A stretch of 64,000 nt of DNA from Primula veris (lineage: Eukaryota; Streptophyta; Magnoliopsida; Ericales; Primulaceae): contig OY821749.1 in NCBI GenBank assembly GCA_963682055.1, positions 21,273,631-21,337,630 of the forward strand, in the 5' to 3' direction. This document shows positions 50,201 to 61,045 of this stretch, piece by piece (within the stretch, counting starts at the first letter, position 1; every line of letters starts with the position of its first letter). A program made the position numbers and the translations under genes. The notes beneath the pieces are model-generated. The model searched no databases and had not been told where the DNA came from. It saw only the letters and a list, made by a program, of their open reading frames with translations.

Positions 50201-53200
50201 AACATAGTCCATCACTTCTGCAGAAAAGCACAAGATTTCAGCTTGAAAGCTGCAACCAAAAAAGCCTCAAGTGTGAAAATTGATTAAGAAGCCTTACAAA
50301 TAAAATAAAAGGATAGATAATCTACATTACCGAGAGTAAAGACAAGATATAATGGGCACCCATCATGTATTCTTTTTGCTTGATAAGAGCTAAAACATTA
50401 CATTATTAAAACAATCTACAATAATGTGATCAAATTTATCTTTATGGGAACTGAGGACCCTAGCAATGAACAGATCAAGAAAAATTAACAACTCTTTAAT
50501 GATTATTTACTAGTGATGAGAGTAATACAAAGCACTCAAAGGGATAATAAGCTTTTGCTCACATTGTCCACACAAAATTCAATCATGATATTTTAACATA
50601 TGTGCCTGATTTTTTAAACCTATCTTGTTTGTCATTGATATTCCTATGCATAATCAAACTTTCCATTACGAGAACACTTTTTGTATAATATAAAAAGAAT
50701 GTAATTTGGCATGTAGAAAAGAACCCAATGGACATGACAGAATTAACAATGGATAAAAAAACTAAGAGCTTCAAAGAATAAACAAAAACAGTCATGTTGG
50801 GAACTTAGGTGATATTCTACAATCTCACCTAAATTTAAGATTGCAATTATATTATATTCTGGGTAACAGTGAGACTTTAACTCATGATCTACATCCGCTT
50901 TGATACTACTATGTTATGTGACGTGCTTCCAACTCACCTAAAAACTGAAGTAAAGGAGATGCAAATGCTATTATTTATCATATTCAACATCCAACCATTC
51001 GATGACAAAAAAGCTACCGAAATCAGGCAACTATACTTCAACTTTTTAACTTTTTACCAATTTATTGAAAGACAACTAATCGGAATATGGCAAGGTAATA
51101 ACGAACACTAAAATTAAGGCAAAATAAGTTAGCTCATTTTGGTGGGTCCTAAAAGTGGGCAATTTATCACTGTTCACCGAAAGTTTATCGAAGAACACAC
51201 CAACAGCATAGTATCTATTCTGAACCGTCCAAAATCTTCACAAAAAGTAATCAAATACACAAACACCACCAAAAACATGTGTAAAGTCATAGTCCAAAGC
51301 AGTAGAAGCACCACTAAAGTTGTCATATTGTCACTCAAGAAGCATCACCAAGATGTATCTTGGGAACTTATGCAATTGCAATAGTATGTACCAATACCAC
51401 TACCAGTACCTATTTATATGTAGCAAAAAGTAACAATTTTTTCATAAAAGCCTGCAAACAGACGTACGCCCAACCAACTTTCGGAAATTCCACTTACCGC
51501 CCTATAAATGTTATCATTAGTATGTTGTTTAGTCATTCATATTAAGCTCTTGTCAAGAGCATAGTCTTATTTGTATCTTGTAAGTGAATATACCATGTTA
51601 TATCACAAATGAAGGTAGCAGGCCCATCCAAACTTGTCTTACATGATTTTTCTGTAAGGATTCCACATCTAAGAAGTGAAAAACTATCCAAACTATCCCA
51701 GAAATTTCGTTGTTTCAAAAGCTCATAAGTGAACACCAATCTCTGTTACCAGATTGTTTATATGTGCTCATAATAATAAATTAGGGATAATATAGCGTAA
51801 TATCTACAGTAAATTAATGTCGAAAAGATTAACAGTAACATAGAGTAGTAATTCAGTAGAGAGGTGAGTAGCACCAAGACCTAATGAAAACATAAGACAC
51901 CGGTCATATATTTTCAAATATTATTTAGGAACAGAGATTTTAATAAGTTCTTCACCCAGAATCTACAATACATAGTATCTGGTTTATTCCACTTCGGACT
52001 ATGCAATTTTTTTTGTCTCCATCTATATTCATAGAAAAGTTTACCAACTCTGCTAAGGTACCATTTGGCATTAACTTTTTTGGTGAAATAGATAGTTAAT
52101 ATTAACTATAACAGAGAAGGATGCTCACATAAGCTACAAAACAAGGTGTCGTTAAGTAAAGTTTATAAATTTGGTCAGCAGATGAATTTTTGGTTTTTAA
52201 AGAAGTATATACTGACAAAACAGATTTACTATTACGAAATTTTTGCTAAATTATAAAAAGACTTGCATATAAAATAAGAGAGATAGTTACATAGCCAAGA
52301 GTATAGACAAGATATGATGAACACCCAATCGTTTATTCTTTTTGCTCGAAACAACCATCATTTAAAAAAAAAAAAACATCATTTATTCACCAGAGACCAC
52401 CATTGTTAAGAGAAAAAATATTATCTATTCAAACAACCTAAATAATGTAATCAAAACTATGGTTATGGGAGCTGAGGGCCCAAGAGCAACCGCATCGGAC
52501 TCTTAATGATTTACTCAAATTTAACACATTTTATATTTTTAAGAAACCGTTTACATTTACACAAAATTTCAGCTTCCATATTAATTTCCTTATAATAACA
52601 CTGCATTATTTCTTTTTATTTATTTATTGTCATTTAATAATCATAACAATATTACAACAACAAAAATGTGGACCCCATGATATTTTCTTACTATTATATT
52701 AATCTAGTAAATCATATAAATTCCGTGAATTTTGTATTCCCTTAAATTTAAGGAATTTATAGGGTTACTGATGCATACAACTTTTTATACCATAATCCTC
52801 AAATTTTAAAGTAAAATATGTTTTGAGGTAACATAGGATGCCCTTAGGAACAAAACATAGAAAAAAATTAATGACTCTGCAATGATTATTTTCTAGTGAT
52901 GAGGGTACTACGAGGCACTCAAATGATCAAAAGTCTTTGCTCATATTGTCAACACAAAATTCAATCATGATATGTTGACATATATGCCCACTTTTTACAT
53001 TGATGCCATATATATTCCTATGCATAATCAAACTTCTCATTATGAGAACACTTTTGATATGAAATGGAAAAGTACAGGACAATTTGGCCTCTAGGAAATA
53101 ATTCAATGGATACAACATACAGGAGCTTCAAAGCATAAACAAACATGGATTTGTAAGGTAATATGATACCATCTCACCTAATATTAACTAGCGCAATCAA

Positions 53201-56200
53201 AATGAGAACCTATGTAACAATAGAGTAGAACACATGATCTATGCCTGCTTTAATACTATGTTATGTGATGTGCTACTACAAAAGAAAAAATGATGTGCTA
53301 CTACCATCTCACTTAAGCTTAATATGTTTTGGAGAAGCGGATTAAATTAATTATCTTAATTACCAATTTTATAGACAAAATGCTTCAGTAACTTCAATAA
53401 ACTTAAGCTTCCAACTTCTAAACAGTTCATCGACGGCAACTATCGAGAATATGACAAGTAGGTAAGAAACAGTAGAATTAAGCTAAAAGAAATCTTATTT
53501 TGGTGGGTCCTGCCGTCCTAAAAGTGGACGATTTCTCACCGTTCAACAAAAAATCGATCGAACGAACACACAACAGTAGCGCTCCGAACCGTCAAAAATC
53601 GAACAAAAAGTAATTGAAAACATATGCACCACTAAAAACATGTATAAAGTCCTACTCCAGATCAGTGAAAATACCACTAAAACTTTCAAAGATGTCATTC
53701 ATAAAGTATCACCAAAAGGTCTCTTGGAAACTTAGGCAATTGCATTAAAATGTACCAAGGTACCAGAACTTATACATACAGGCAACAAAAAAGTTGCAAC
53801 TTTTACATAAAAGTCTGCATTTCTGAAGTTCAATTACAGGCTTTACAGCCCCCAAAAATTGTTGAGTATTATATAAACACATTAGTTATGACCAAAGATT
53901 AAGGGTGTTCCTATTAAGCTTGTCTCAGTATGCAAGCGAAAATACGATTTTGTGTCGCAAATGAAGGTAGTGGACCCATCTGATACCATATTAATAGGAT
54001 TTATCTTAGTTTTTTGCAAACTTATGAAGTGAAAAATATCTGTTATATTAAACAATTATAGTTTTCTAAAAGCTCATAAGTCAAGATCACTTTGTGTTAG
54101 CAGACGGCGTACATGTTATCAGTATTAATAACTCCAAAATATGTACATCTCATTAAGCTCAAGAAAGATTATTAGATTAATACTTAGTAGTAAACATATT
54201 TGGCTGATTAGTTCTAGATAGGTGTGAGTAGCACCTAAGCTTACTGCAAACAAACAAAAATCCGATGAGGATTCTTTAAAATACGCTAAAGAAATGGAGA
54301 TTATTTATAAGTTTTTCGCCTAGAATCTACAGTACATAGTAGAGCACATAAAATATCGCTGTGAGTATGATACTCGTTCGTGGATATTTTGCATAACATA
54401 TGTTTTAAGACTATTAATTTGTCTCCTTTAAGTTTATAACACAAATTGTAACCTGCTCTACTAAGGTACCATTTGGCAACAACTTTCTTGTGAAACAAGT
54501 CGCTTGCTTTAACAGTAATAAAAGAAGGCCGCTAACATAAGCTGCAAAACAAGGTGTAATTAAGTAAAGTAAAACAAAAGATAAATCCTCGTCAGTACAG
54601 CACTTGAATTTTGTTCTTCTAAAGAATGGAGCATAAGTTTGGAAGAAAAAAAAACCTTCTCGACTACATTTTCGGATGTATTCTTACTTTCTATGCTACA
54701 AACGTAATAGGGACATTTCTGTTTCCAGTAATTTTTTTAACAAGGTCGATAAAATTTTAAATTTTCTACTGCTATATGAGCTGTAAGCCTTTCAAGTTCT
54801 ACTGTTTACTTATCGTTTTTTCCGACACAGAAACTATTTTTTTTTATAAAATACTTAAACGCCTAAGAGGCCTTAAATTTCCATAGTACTAACATCAAAG
54901 ACATAAATAGAATTACAAGACTATTAGCAGTGGAGGGGTTAAAATTCATATTTACAAGGATACAACTTTACAGGAGTGCCATTTTGCTATAATATTAAAT
55001 TTTACACTAAAATTTACGAAGGATTTTAAGAATAGGTGAGATGTCGTCTCCCTTTACGTCACCATAATCCTTCTTGTATCACCAAACCGGCACTCATTAA
55101 TACAACACAAACATATTGGATTCCAAATTAAGAGCAATGACTATTGTACACTCTTCAAATTCGACCAACTTTTTTAGATTAGCTAGATGTAGATGACATA
55201 CTCAAAATTAATCCTGATAAGGGCTTGTTTGGCTCCTTTTCTGTAAGGTTTCTGCAGATAAGCGAGCTTATTTGAGCCTAGTAAAAATCGTATCCATACA
55301 TCATGGGAATTAATAGTGATTAATTGTAGCTCTATTTATGCTAGAAACTAAAAGGCTTCAACTTTTATATTAACATGTTAAAGAAAGTTCAAATAGTAAG
55401 ATACTTCATAAGTTCCTATTTAATTATCTAATTACGAAACTACGTGCAATTTTGATCGGCCAAGAACTTGTATCAAAATTGTCGGAATGAAAATTTGCAA
55501 AAGTTGATCATATAGTTCAAATGTTAAATTTTATGATTAGATTTAAAAAAAATTCATTTTGACAATTTTGATACAAGTTATAAACCGGTCAAATTGCAGG
55601 TAGTTTCGTAGTGAACAATTAAATGATAACGAGGGAGTATAAAATTAAATAAGCTTAAAATTATAAGCAAACATGCACAGATAAGAACAGAAGAAAAAGA
55701 AAATGCATGTGGAAATAATAAACCTGCAACCACAGAAATGTTTTTTTCTTTGTAGCGGTCAACGAACAAATCAATGGTGTCTTTAAAGGCCTTAGGGTCC
55801 AGCAACAATGTGGTTATGTCTTGAAACATTATCCCTGTTATTTATTGACTTGTTAATACACACACACAAAAAAAACATAAAAATTATAGACGTGTGTAGC
55901 AAAGACAAAAATTAGAAATTACAGACTTATGTAGCAAAAACCAAAATTACAATATCCTATTTTCTTCTCTTCCTTTTTTTGTTTGATGATAAGTATTGTT
56001 TATTTCACATGAAAAATCATAATTACTCATATTTTAGCCATAACACTAAACATATTCAGGTTATTCATGGGAGTAAAAGGTGAAGACAGTCTGTGGTCGT
56101 GCCATTTTGATAAAAGTTGATGAAAAATTATTATTTTTCCCTATGTATTTTGATCAAAATCTTCAAAAATCAGTGTTGCCCCCTCCGGGAAAAAAACTAA

Positions 56201-56620
56201 AAAATTTCGGCTCCTGACAGCACCTGTACATATTGATTAATAATTTTTTTAATTAGAAAGTAAGAATTTGAACCTTCAGCTAATTAAATTGTTACTCCCC
56301 CCTTTGATAACCCTTTTTTTCACAATGTTGCTATATTAGAGTTTAGACATATATTATGGGGAATGATTATTTTCATGAATATACAGGGAAACCTATTATA
56401 CAAATTAGAAGTACAGATAATAAAAATATGCTTTATTACTTCTTTTTATACTTTTCTAGAGTATATAGAATCCCCTCTCTTTTTTTTTTCATCATTAACT
56501 CGTCAAGTAAAAATAAAAATAAAAATAAAAATAAAAACCTGGTTTTGGGAAATTAGGAACAACTCGGATTTTGGATTTTATTGCTTGGATTCGAGGATCC
56601 TCATCTTTTCCAACCGACAT
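47294..56620 (-). CDS. APT3: Adenine phosphoribosyltransferase, six exons (APT3-like)
   Basis: CDS exons: 56539-56620, 55724-55834, 48381-48473, 47845-47994, 47552-47610 and 47294-47347. All junctions are GT-AG and phases match, giving 549 nt and 182 aa, the usual length. The protein begins [20 protein letters not shown] and contains [15 protein letters not shown] (27-41), [20 protein letters not shown] (65-84), [11 protein letters not shown] (86-96), the PRPP-binding loop [13 protein letters not shown] (125-137), and ends [11 protein letters not shown]. It converts adenine plus PRPP to AMP and pyrophosphate, the purine salvage step that in plants also acts on free cytokinin bases. Sequence choices such as [16 protein letters not shown] resemble Arabidopsis APT3 (At4g22570, from memory) more than APT1. 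Introns are 704, 7250, 386, 234 and 204 bp. Intron 2 has been swollen by repeats. Confidence 0.95.
48660..49483. mobile_element. Non-autonomous hAT element with perfect 8-bp duplication
   Basis: Terminal inverted repeat CAATGTTTTAAA at both ends. Flanks ACTGACAC (48652-48659) and ACTGACAC (49484-49491) are identical, an 8-bp target duplication as made by hAT transposases. 824 bp, no coding capacity. Subterminal TAGCG and AGCGC words are repeated in both arms, as hAT elements often have. Confidence 0.9.
49165..49285. repeat. Minisatellite inside the hAT element
   Basis: About three and a half copies of a 30-36 bp unit containing ACATGTTATTTACTATAGGG and GCGAAT. Confidence 0.75.
50290..52205. 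repeat. Segmental tandem duplication in APT intron 2, copy 1
   Basis: Shares an ordered series of blocks with 52260-54630: GACAAGATAT...CACCCA (50340/52308), CACAAAATTCAATCATGATAT (50571/52952, words shortened), CTATGCATAATCAAACT, TTTTGGTGGGTCCT (51137/53500) and ACAAAACAAGGTGT (52136/54545). Roughly 80-85 percent alike by eye. The short frames within it (50583-51739) are not genes. Confidence 0.82.
52260..54630. repeat. Segmental tandem duplication in APT intron 2, copy 2
   Basis: Longer than copy 1 mainly because a family A element (52489-52850) interrupts it. Copy 1 has GAGGACCCTAGCAATGAAC at the equivalent place, the empty site. The frames at 52927-53118 and 54301-54498 match non-coding sequence in copy 1 and are not genes. 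Confidence 0.82.
52489..52850. mobile_element. Non-autonomous DNA element, family A, copy 2
   Basis: AAGAGCAACCGCATCGG at the left, AGGATGCCCTTA at the right, body aligned to 7445-7815. Its absence from the paired duplication copy defines the insertion boundaries. Confidence 0.75.
55401..55640. mobile_element. Palindromic MITE, family B, copy 5 (near APT exon 2)
   Basis: ATACTTCATAAGTTCCTATT at the left and GATAACGAGGGAGTAT at the right, with the paired inner arms of the family. It sits about 85 bp inside intron 2 from exon 2. Confidence 0.78.
56506..56537. repeat. (AAATAA)-type microsatellite at the APT intron 1 donor
   Basis: Five units of AAAAAT/ATAAAA run right up to the exon 1 donor, so on the gene strand the intron begins GTTTTTATTTTTA. 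The +3 to +6 donor bases are therefore supplied by the repeat. Confidence 0.85.
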
Positions 56621-56667
56621 TGTCGATGCTAACTGGGAAAAATAAAAATGGAATACTTTCTCTCCCT

Positions 56668-56693
56668 ATATATATATATATATATATATATAT
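56668..56693. repeat. (TA)n microsatellite in the APT 5' leader
   Basis: About 13 TA dinucleotides some 50 bp upstream of the APT start codon, between the ATG and the likely TATA box. Confidence 0.9.
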
Positions 56694-56817
56694 CACTCTG
56701 TTTTATGCGTTTGAATATATATATATATTTAAGAGTATAAAATTGTGTAATTGGGTAGCGGCAAATATTTGAAAAAAGAGAAACTGAGGAGATAAAAGCG
56801 GAGAGAGTCGAGGGGGT

Positions 56818-56825
56818 TATTTATA
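56818..56825 (-). promoter_or_regulatory. Likely TATA box of the APT gene
   Basis: The minus strand reads TGTATAAATAACCCCC, a good plant TATA box, about 200 bp upstream of the ATG. Downstream of it the leader is CT-rich (CGACTCTCTCCGC), as in many plant leaders. It is a better candidate than the (TA)n repeat closer to the ATG. Confidence 0.6.
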
Positions 56826-57079
56826 CAGGGAAAATGTGAATATTTTTATTCTAAATTATTGTAATAACTACACATATCCACCTTTTAGTTACAGACTCAA
56901 ATTTTATGTGGTCCTTTAATACTCCTGTTTTATAAAGCTTGTATTAAACAGCTAATAGATTATGACCAATTTAGAGTCCATGAGCAACAAAATTTAACAA
57001 AATATAGTAAGAATTTATGTGAAAAACTAAAAAAAAAAATCTAATTTTAAGGCCGATGGATGTCTTGTGGCCGCTGATG
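56826..57079. other. APT upstream flank
   Basis: AT-rich upstream sequence with no recognised motif beyond the TATA box; the frame at 56971-57156 is not a gene. Confidence 0.4.
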
Positions 57080-57650
57080 GTAGAAATGAGAAAAAAATCC
57101 GCAAACTCAATTATTCGTAACCCAACCTGTGTGGATTGGGACGGGTTGAGTATCAAAAAAATTCAATCTATCCTGCCACAACCCGTTATATATTTTGCGG
57201 GTTGAGTTAGGGTTGAAGTTTCCAAACCGCGGGTTAATCCGCAGTATATTTATATAAATATAAATGATTATATATACATTGTGTGTATTTTTAAGATATA
57301 CGCCTCCCATTCTCGTTATAATTTAGTTTTCTTACTCTTTCGCAAATGTTCTGAATGTATTTTGATTGCTTTTAATTTATATTTCTCTTTGAAAGTAACA
57401 ATTTATTTAAAATTTAGATTGTTTATGCAAACTATGAAAAATAAAGGACCAAAACAAAAATTCAATAATCAATCCGAACCCAATCCGCCCCAATCCGTAT
57501 TTTTTTTTTACGGGTTTGGGGTTTTAATTGTTAGGTTAAGTTGAGTTGAGTTGAGATTTAAGATTTTTCAACCCGTCTCAATCCGTCCCGCAATTTATTT
57601 TACGGGTTGGATTAGCATATAATTCAATGCGCGTCGTACCCACCTAAATG
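57080..57650. mobile_element. hAT-like non-autonomous element with CAACCCG arms
   Basis: The left arm contains CGTAACCCAACCTG, ACGGGTTGAG and GCGGGTTGAG; the right arm AACCCAATCCGCCCC, ACCCGTCTCAATCCGTCCCG and ACGGGTTGGATT, inverted relatives with an AT-rich middle. The right edge GTACCCACCTAAATG fits the family's TTTAGGTGGGTAC end. The frames inside (57107-57544) are not genes. No target duplication identified. Confidence 0.55.
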
Positions 57651-58979
57651 ATAGTCTCTACCTAACTTCTGCGCCATGAACACTTATTCTGAATTACTAT
57701 ATCGTATAAAATGAATCATATGAAAGTTATTTTGAATTATTAAATCGTATCAAGTGAATCATTTGTAGTGTAGGAGTATATAAAATTGTTTGATTGATGT
57801 ATTTATTATTTTAGGTTTGACTAACGAGTGCTTCGGTGACATCGTTTAAAAATTAAATAACTTTTCAAATTTAAGCTGTATTTAGTATAATATTGTCGGA
57901 TTTATATCATACCATTTTGTGTTTACCAAATATATGTCTTTGATTTACTCATATTATGAGAATCTTATTAATAAATTACTAAAAATAACATATTGTAACA
58001 AATACCATAAATGTTTAACCAATACACACGGGAGAATTGGTTAGATTTTTCGTCTTTATTATTAATGTTGTTATATGCATATATATGTGTGTGTGTCACA
58101 TGGTCAATTTTTCGTTTTCGAAACCAACCAAGTGATGACACAAACTAGGGTTAAAGCTCATGTTAACCGCATGTTTGTTCAGCCCAACAACGACTCACTC
58201 GTGTTTACCTCGTAATTCACTCGTGTTTCACTGAAGAGATCACACTCAATACGCAGCGATGATAATTACGGTTAAGACAAATATATAAACAGAATAAACG
58301 TATATAAACGTAAACGAATACACACGTACGGCCGCAGCCAACATTTGTTTTTTTTTACCGTAAATAATACAAAGGGATGTTGGTTCAATGCATTTACAAT
58401 ATATATATAAAGTAGGGATTCTTGTATTATAAAGAAAGCAATGATGATAAACAAACAAGTCACTTATCTGTGACATAATATGTTCTAACAGTATTTAACA
58501 AAATAAGGATTAAAATGTGAATGAGTGGAAACTACTCGTATTTGACATCAAGAATTGAATACATGGGGACCATATGTGGCGCTCTGCACAAGAATAGATT
58601 TGGAGAGAGACCCAAAGGTGATAATCCTTCTCGATACTTACCACTCCCTTATTTTTAGGCTAAAAACGTTTAGTCTCGACAAAAATTACTGGTTTATATT
58701 TAATAACAAATAGCATTGGAAAATTATTAAAAGATGCAACTACGTACGTTCTGCTTTTGTTGTTATAGATGGTAATGTTTATAGTATAATCGATTGCTTA
58801 TCAAAAAGAATTGTTCATATAATTGAATTGATAACTGAAATAAAAACAAGAATTTAGCATTTTTGACTATACTTGTTTAACTAATTAGGTTTAGTCGGAC
58901 CGCAAAAGCTATTAAAAAGGAAATTTGGGGTGTTGCTCGTTTTTAAATGAGTTTGTAGTATAAACTAGTTTCCGTCAAC
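57651..58979. other. Intergenic, nothing recognised
   Basis: AT-rich. The overlapping minus frames at 58246-58476 show no domain. Confidence 0.45.
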
Positions 58980-59105
58980 AAACTAATTTAAAGACCAGAT
59001 TTTTTTCCGGTTCTCCGATTCGTTTCAAAAATGTAAACCGAAAGCGAATACTATATACTTCGGTTACAGTTTCGGTTTATTTAAAAACGGTTCAGCTTCA
59101 ATTTT
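58980..59105. mobile_element. Fragment of a cggttt-type hAT MITE
   Basis: TTCCGGTTCTCCGATTCG, AAACCGAAAGCGAATAC and TTCGGTTACAGTTTCGGTTT match the arms of the element at 32597-33390. Ends are not preserved. Confidence 0.5.
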
Positions 59106-59114
59106 GAGGGGAAA

Positions 59115-59340
59115 AGTCCCAACCCTAATGGTTGCTTGGTTATAGTGCATTGAGAATAACAAAGGGATTATCAATAAAAATACTTCCCAAGGTCTATATA
59201 ATCACGTATTAGAGTCGAAGCTGTGTTTTGCGATTGCATCCCAAAATTCGCAGAGATTCTGGCAAAGAGATTCGGACATGGCGACCATCGATCTTCAAAT
59301 TCATCTCATGACTGAGCCAGTCGCAGAGTTTATTTAAAAT
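59115..59340 (+). promoter_or_regulatory. Promoter/first-exon-like fragment
   Basis: In order on the plus strand: CCCAACCCTAATGG (59119-59132, a telo-box-like word), a TATA-like TCTATATAATC at 59191-59201, a less AT-rich leader, then an ATG in a good context (GACATGGCGACC, ATG at 59279) opening MATIDLQIHLMTEPVAEFI before a TAA. It looks like the start of a plant gene cut off, but no donor or second exon was found. The opposite strand frame (59209-59433) is less convincing. The protein is unidentified. Confidence 0.35.
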
Positions 59341-60826
59341 GCAATTTTTAAATACGTACATTAATGTAATTAAGGATAATAGCGAGAATGGATCACTTTC
59401 TGCTGGAAAATTAAGAAAATAGCATGCATACATTCTTCTTTGGTTAAATGAGTCTAGTAGTTAAGAGTTAAACCTTTGCTAATTTTCTATTAAAACAAAA
59501 ATACTTGAGGAGGCTATCGTTTAGCTAATTAATTAAACTACTACTTAGTATTAAACTGGAAGTGGAGGGTAACAGAAAGGAATGAATCACTTTTGCTAAA
59601 AAAATATATTTCGTAGACATTAATTAATACACAAATGCTTCTCTAGTTTAGACAAAAGAATATTTGTTTCCTACTAAAAGGTCAAAGTTTAACAGGAAAT
59701 AGTTTGAAACTATGCTGTTGCAAATTGAAAGGACAAATCACAACAAGAAACAGCAATACGTGCAGATGCAAAATAATAATATTATGATGTAGCATAGGCT
59801 TCAATGGTCTTTGGTCTTATTGGTAAGATTTATTAGGAGACAAAAAAAGAGGATGCAAAAAATAAGCATCTTAGTTAATTCCAATTCATAACCGGTATAA
59901 CCAACAAAGAAATTTTGAACTTACATTCAGTAGATATGCATACATGTTTGTTGTCCCAATTGTCTTTTTTGTCTTATAACGGGTAAATCATTTTTTCCTA
60001 TGTGTTTATATACCCTTTGAATCCTAATTTAGCTTTAATTAAACTTCTTGAAACAACTTACTTTTAGAACAAAAAAGTGAGCTGTTTGACTTAGTATTTT
60101 TTCTATAAATGCTCACGCGACCAACAATCAATCTCTCACGCCTCCAAAGTGAGGATACCTCCAAATTAGTGAGAGTTAAAGTATTATAAAAAAAAACATT
60201 AGCTAACCCTAATATAATAATAATAATATTTGTCATTTGGATGTATAAGCACACAAATTAACCAATTACATGCACTCCACGAAATTTTAGAATTAGAGAC
60301 CAATTCTTTAGGCAGAATTTTCTTTTGTCTCTAAATTTAGTATTTAGAGAGTAATTTTTTTTTTTTCATAAAATTTATCGCTAGAGAAAAATTGTATAGC
60401 AACATGAAAGTACAATTAAAATTTGTTTTCAAATTATTTTAGAACCACTAACGTTGTCCCTTTATGTGTCTTTAATTTAGGACAAATTTTATCTTACTTT
60501 TAGTCCCTATAACTAACATTTTGGAGAACAGTTTTAAATTGTATCTAAATAATTATCTCCAAATAATTAAGTAGATTCTAACAGTGATAAGTACATCATG
60601 TTACAGATATCTCTAACCAAGGCGTTAATATTTGTCTTCTAATATTGAATTTCTTCTTTATAAGAAGGGTTTGAACTTTGACCTCTAGGCCAGTTAATTT
60701 CTGAATGAATTGACTATATTGACACCTTTATTCTTTCTTTTTTTTTTGAATAAATTGACATTATAAAATTAAAACAAATATGAAGATAACAAGGACAACA
60801 AGTATGGTCGAAGAAGTAAAATATTT
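59341..60826. other. Intergenic, nothing recognised
   Basis: AT-rich with no domain on either strand; the minus frame at 60039-60254 is not coding-like. Confidence 0.45.
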
Positions 60827-61045
60827 CTAAGCATGTCGGGCTAAACAGTCAGCCGACTTATTAACTGATCTCGGACCCCATATAAATGACCACTCCATTA
60901 CTTTGGATAGGCGTCTAATATCCTCCACCAAAGCTGCTATTTCTGAGGGGAGAGTTTCGTTTTTACTAGTGCACAACGTTCTAAGAAACTTGTTATCCGT
61001 TTCAAATACGCTTGATTTTATTCCTCTTGTTAGTAAGGTCGTCAA
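60827..61045 (-). pseudogene. RNase H-like (RVT_3) tail of a LINE
   Basis: The minus frame contains SSVFETDNKFL, EIAALVEDIRRL and NKSADCLARHA, matching the order and spacing of the RNase H-like domain at the C-terminus of plant LINE polyproteins (acidic residue in the E-x-D word, final ADxLA box). Only the last 70 or so residues remain and no reverse transcriptase is nearby. It is unrelated in position to the LINE remnant at 23240. Confidence 0.75.

Larger units (their letters stand above)
48474..55723 (-). other. Intron 2 of the APT gene (7.25 kb)
   Basis: Splits a glycine codon (G|GT) after SVVAG. Contents: an hAT element (48660-49483), a spacer without clear structure (49484-50289), a tandem segmental duplication (50290-54630) with a MITE in one copy, an unstructured spacer, and a family B MITE (55401-55640). 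A GGGCTTGTTTGGCTCC word at about 55225 may mark the edge of another, unbounded MITE. Confidence 0.9.

Noticed and set aside
56668..56693. (TA)n run as the APT TATA box
   Set aside because: Too close to the ATG and a simple repeat; the TATAAATA at 56818-56825 is better placed.
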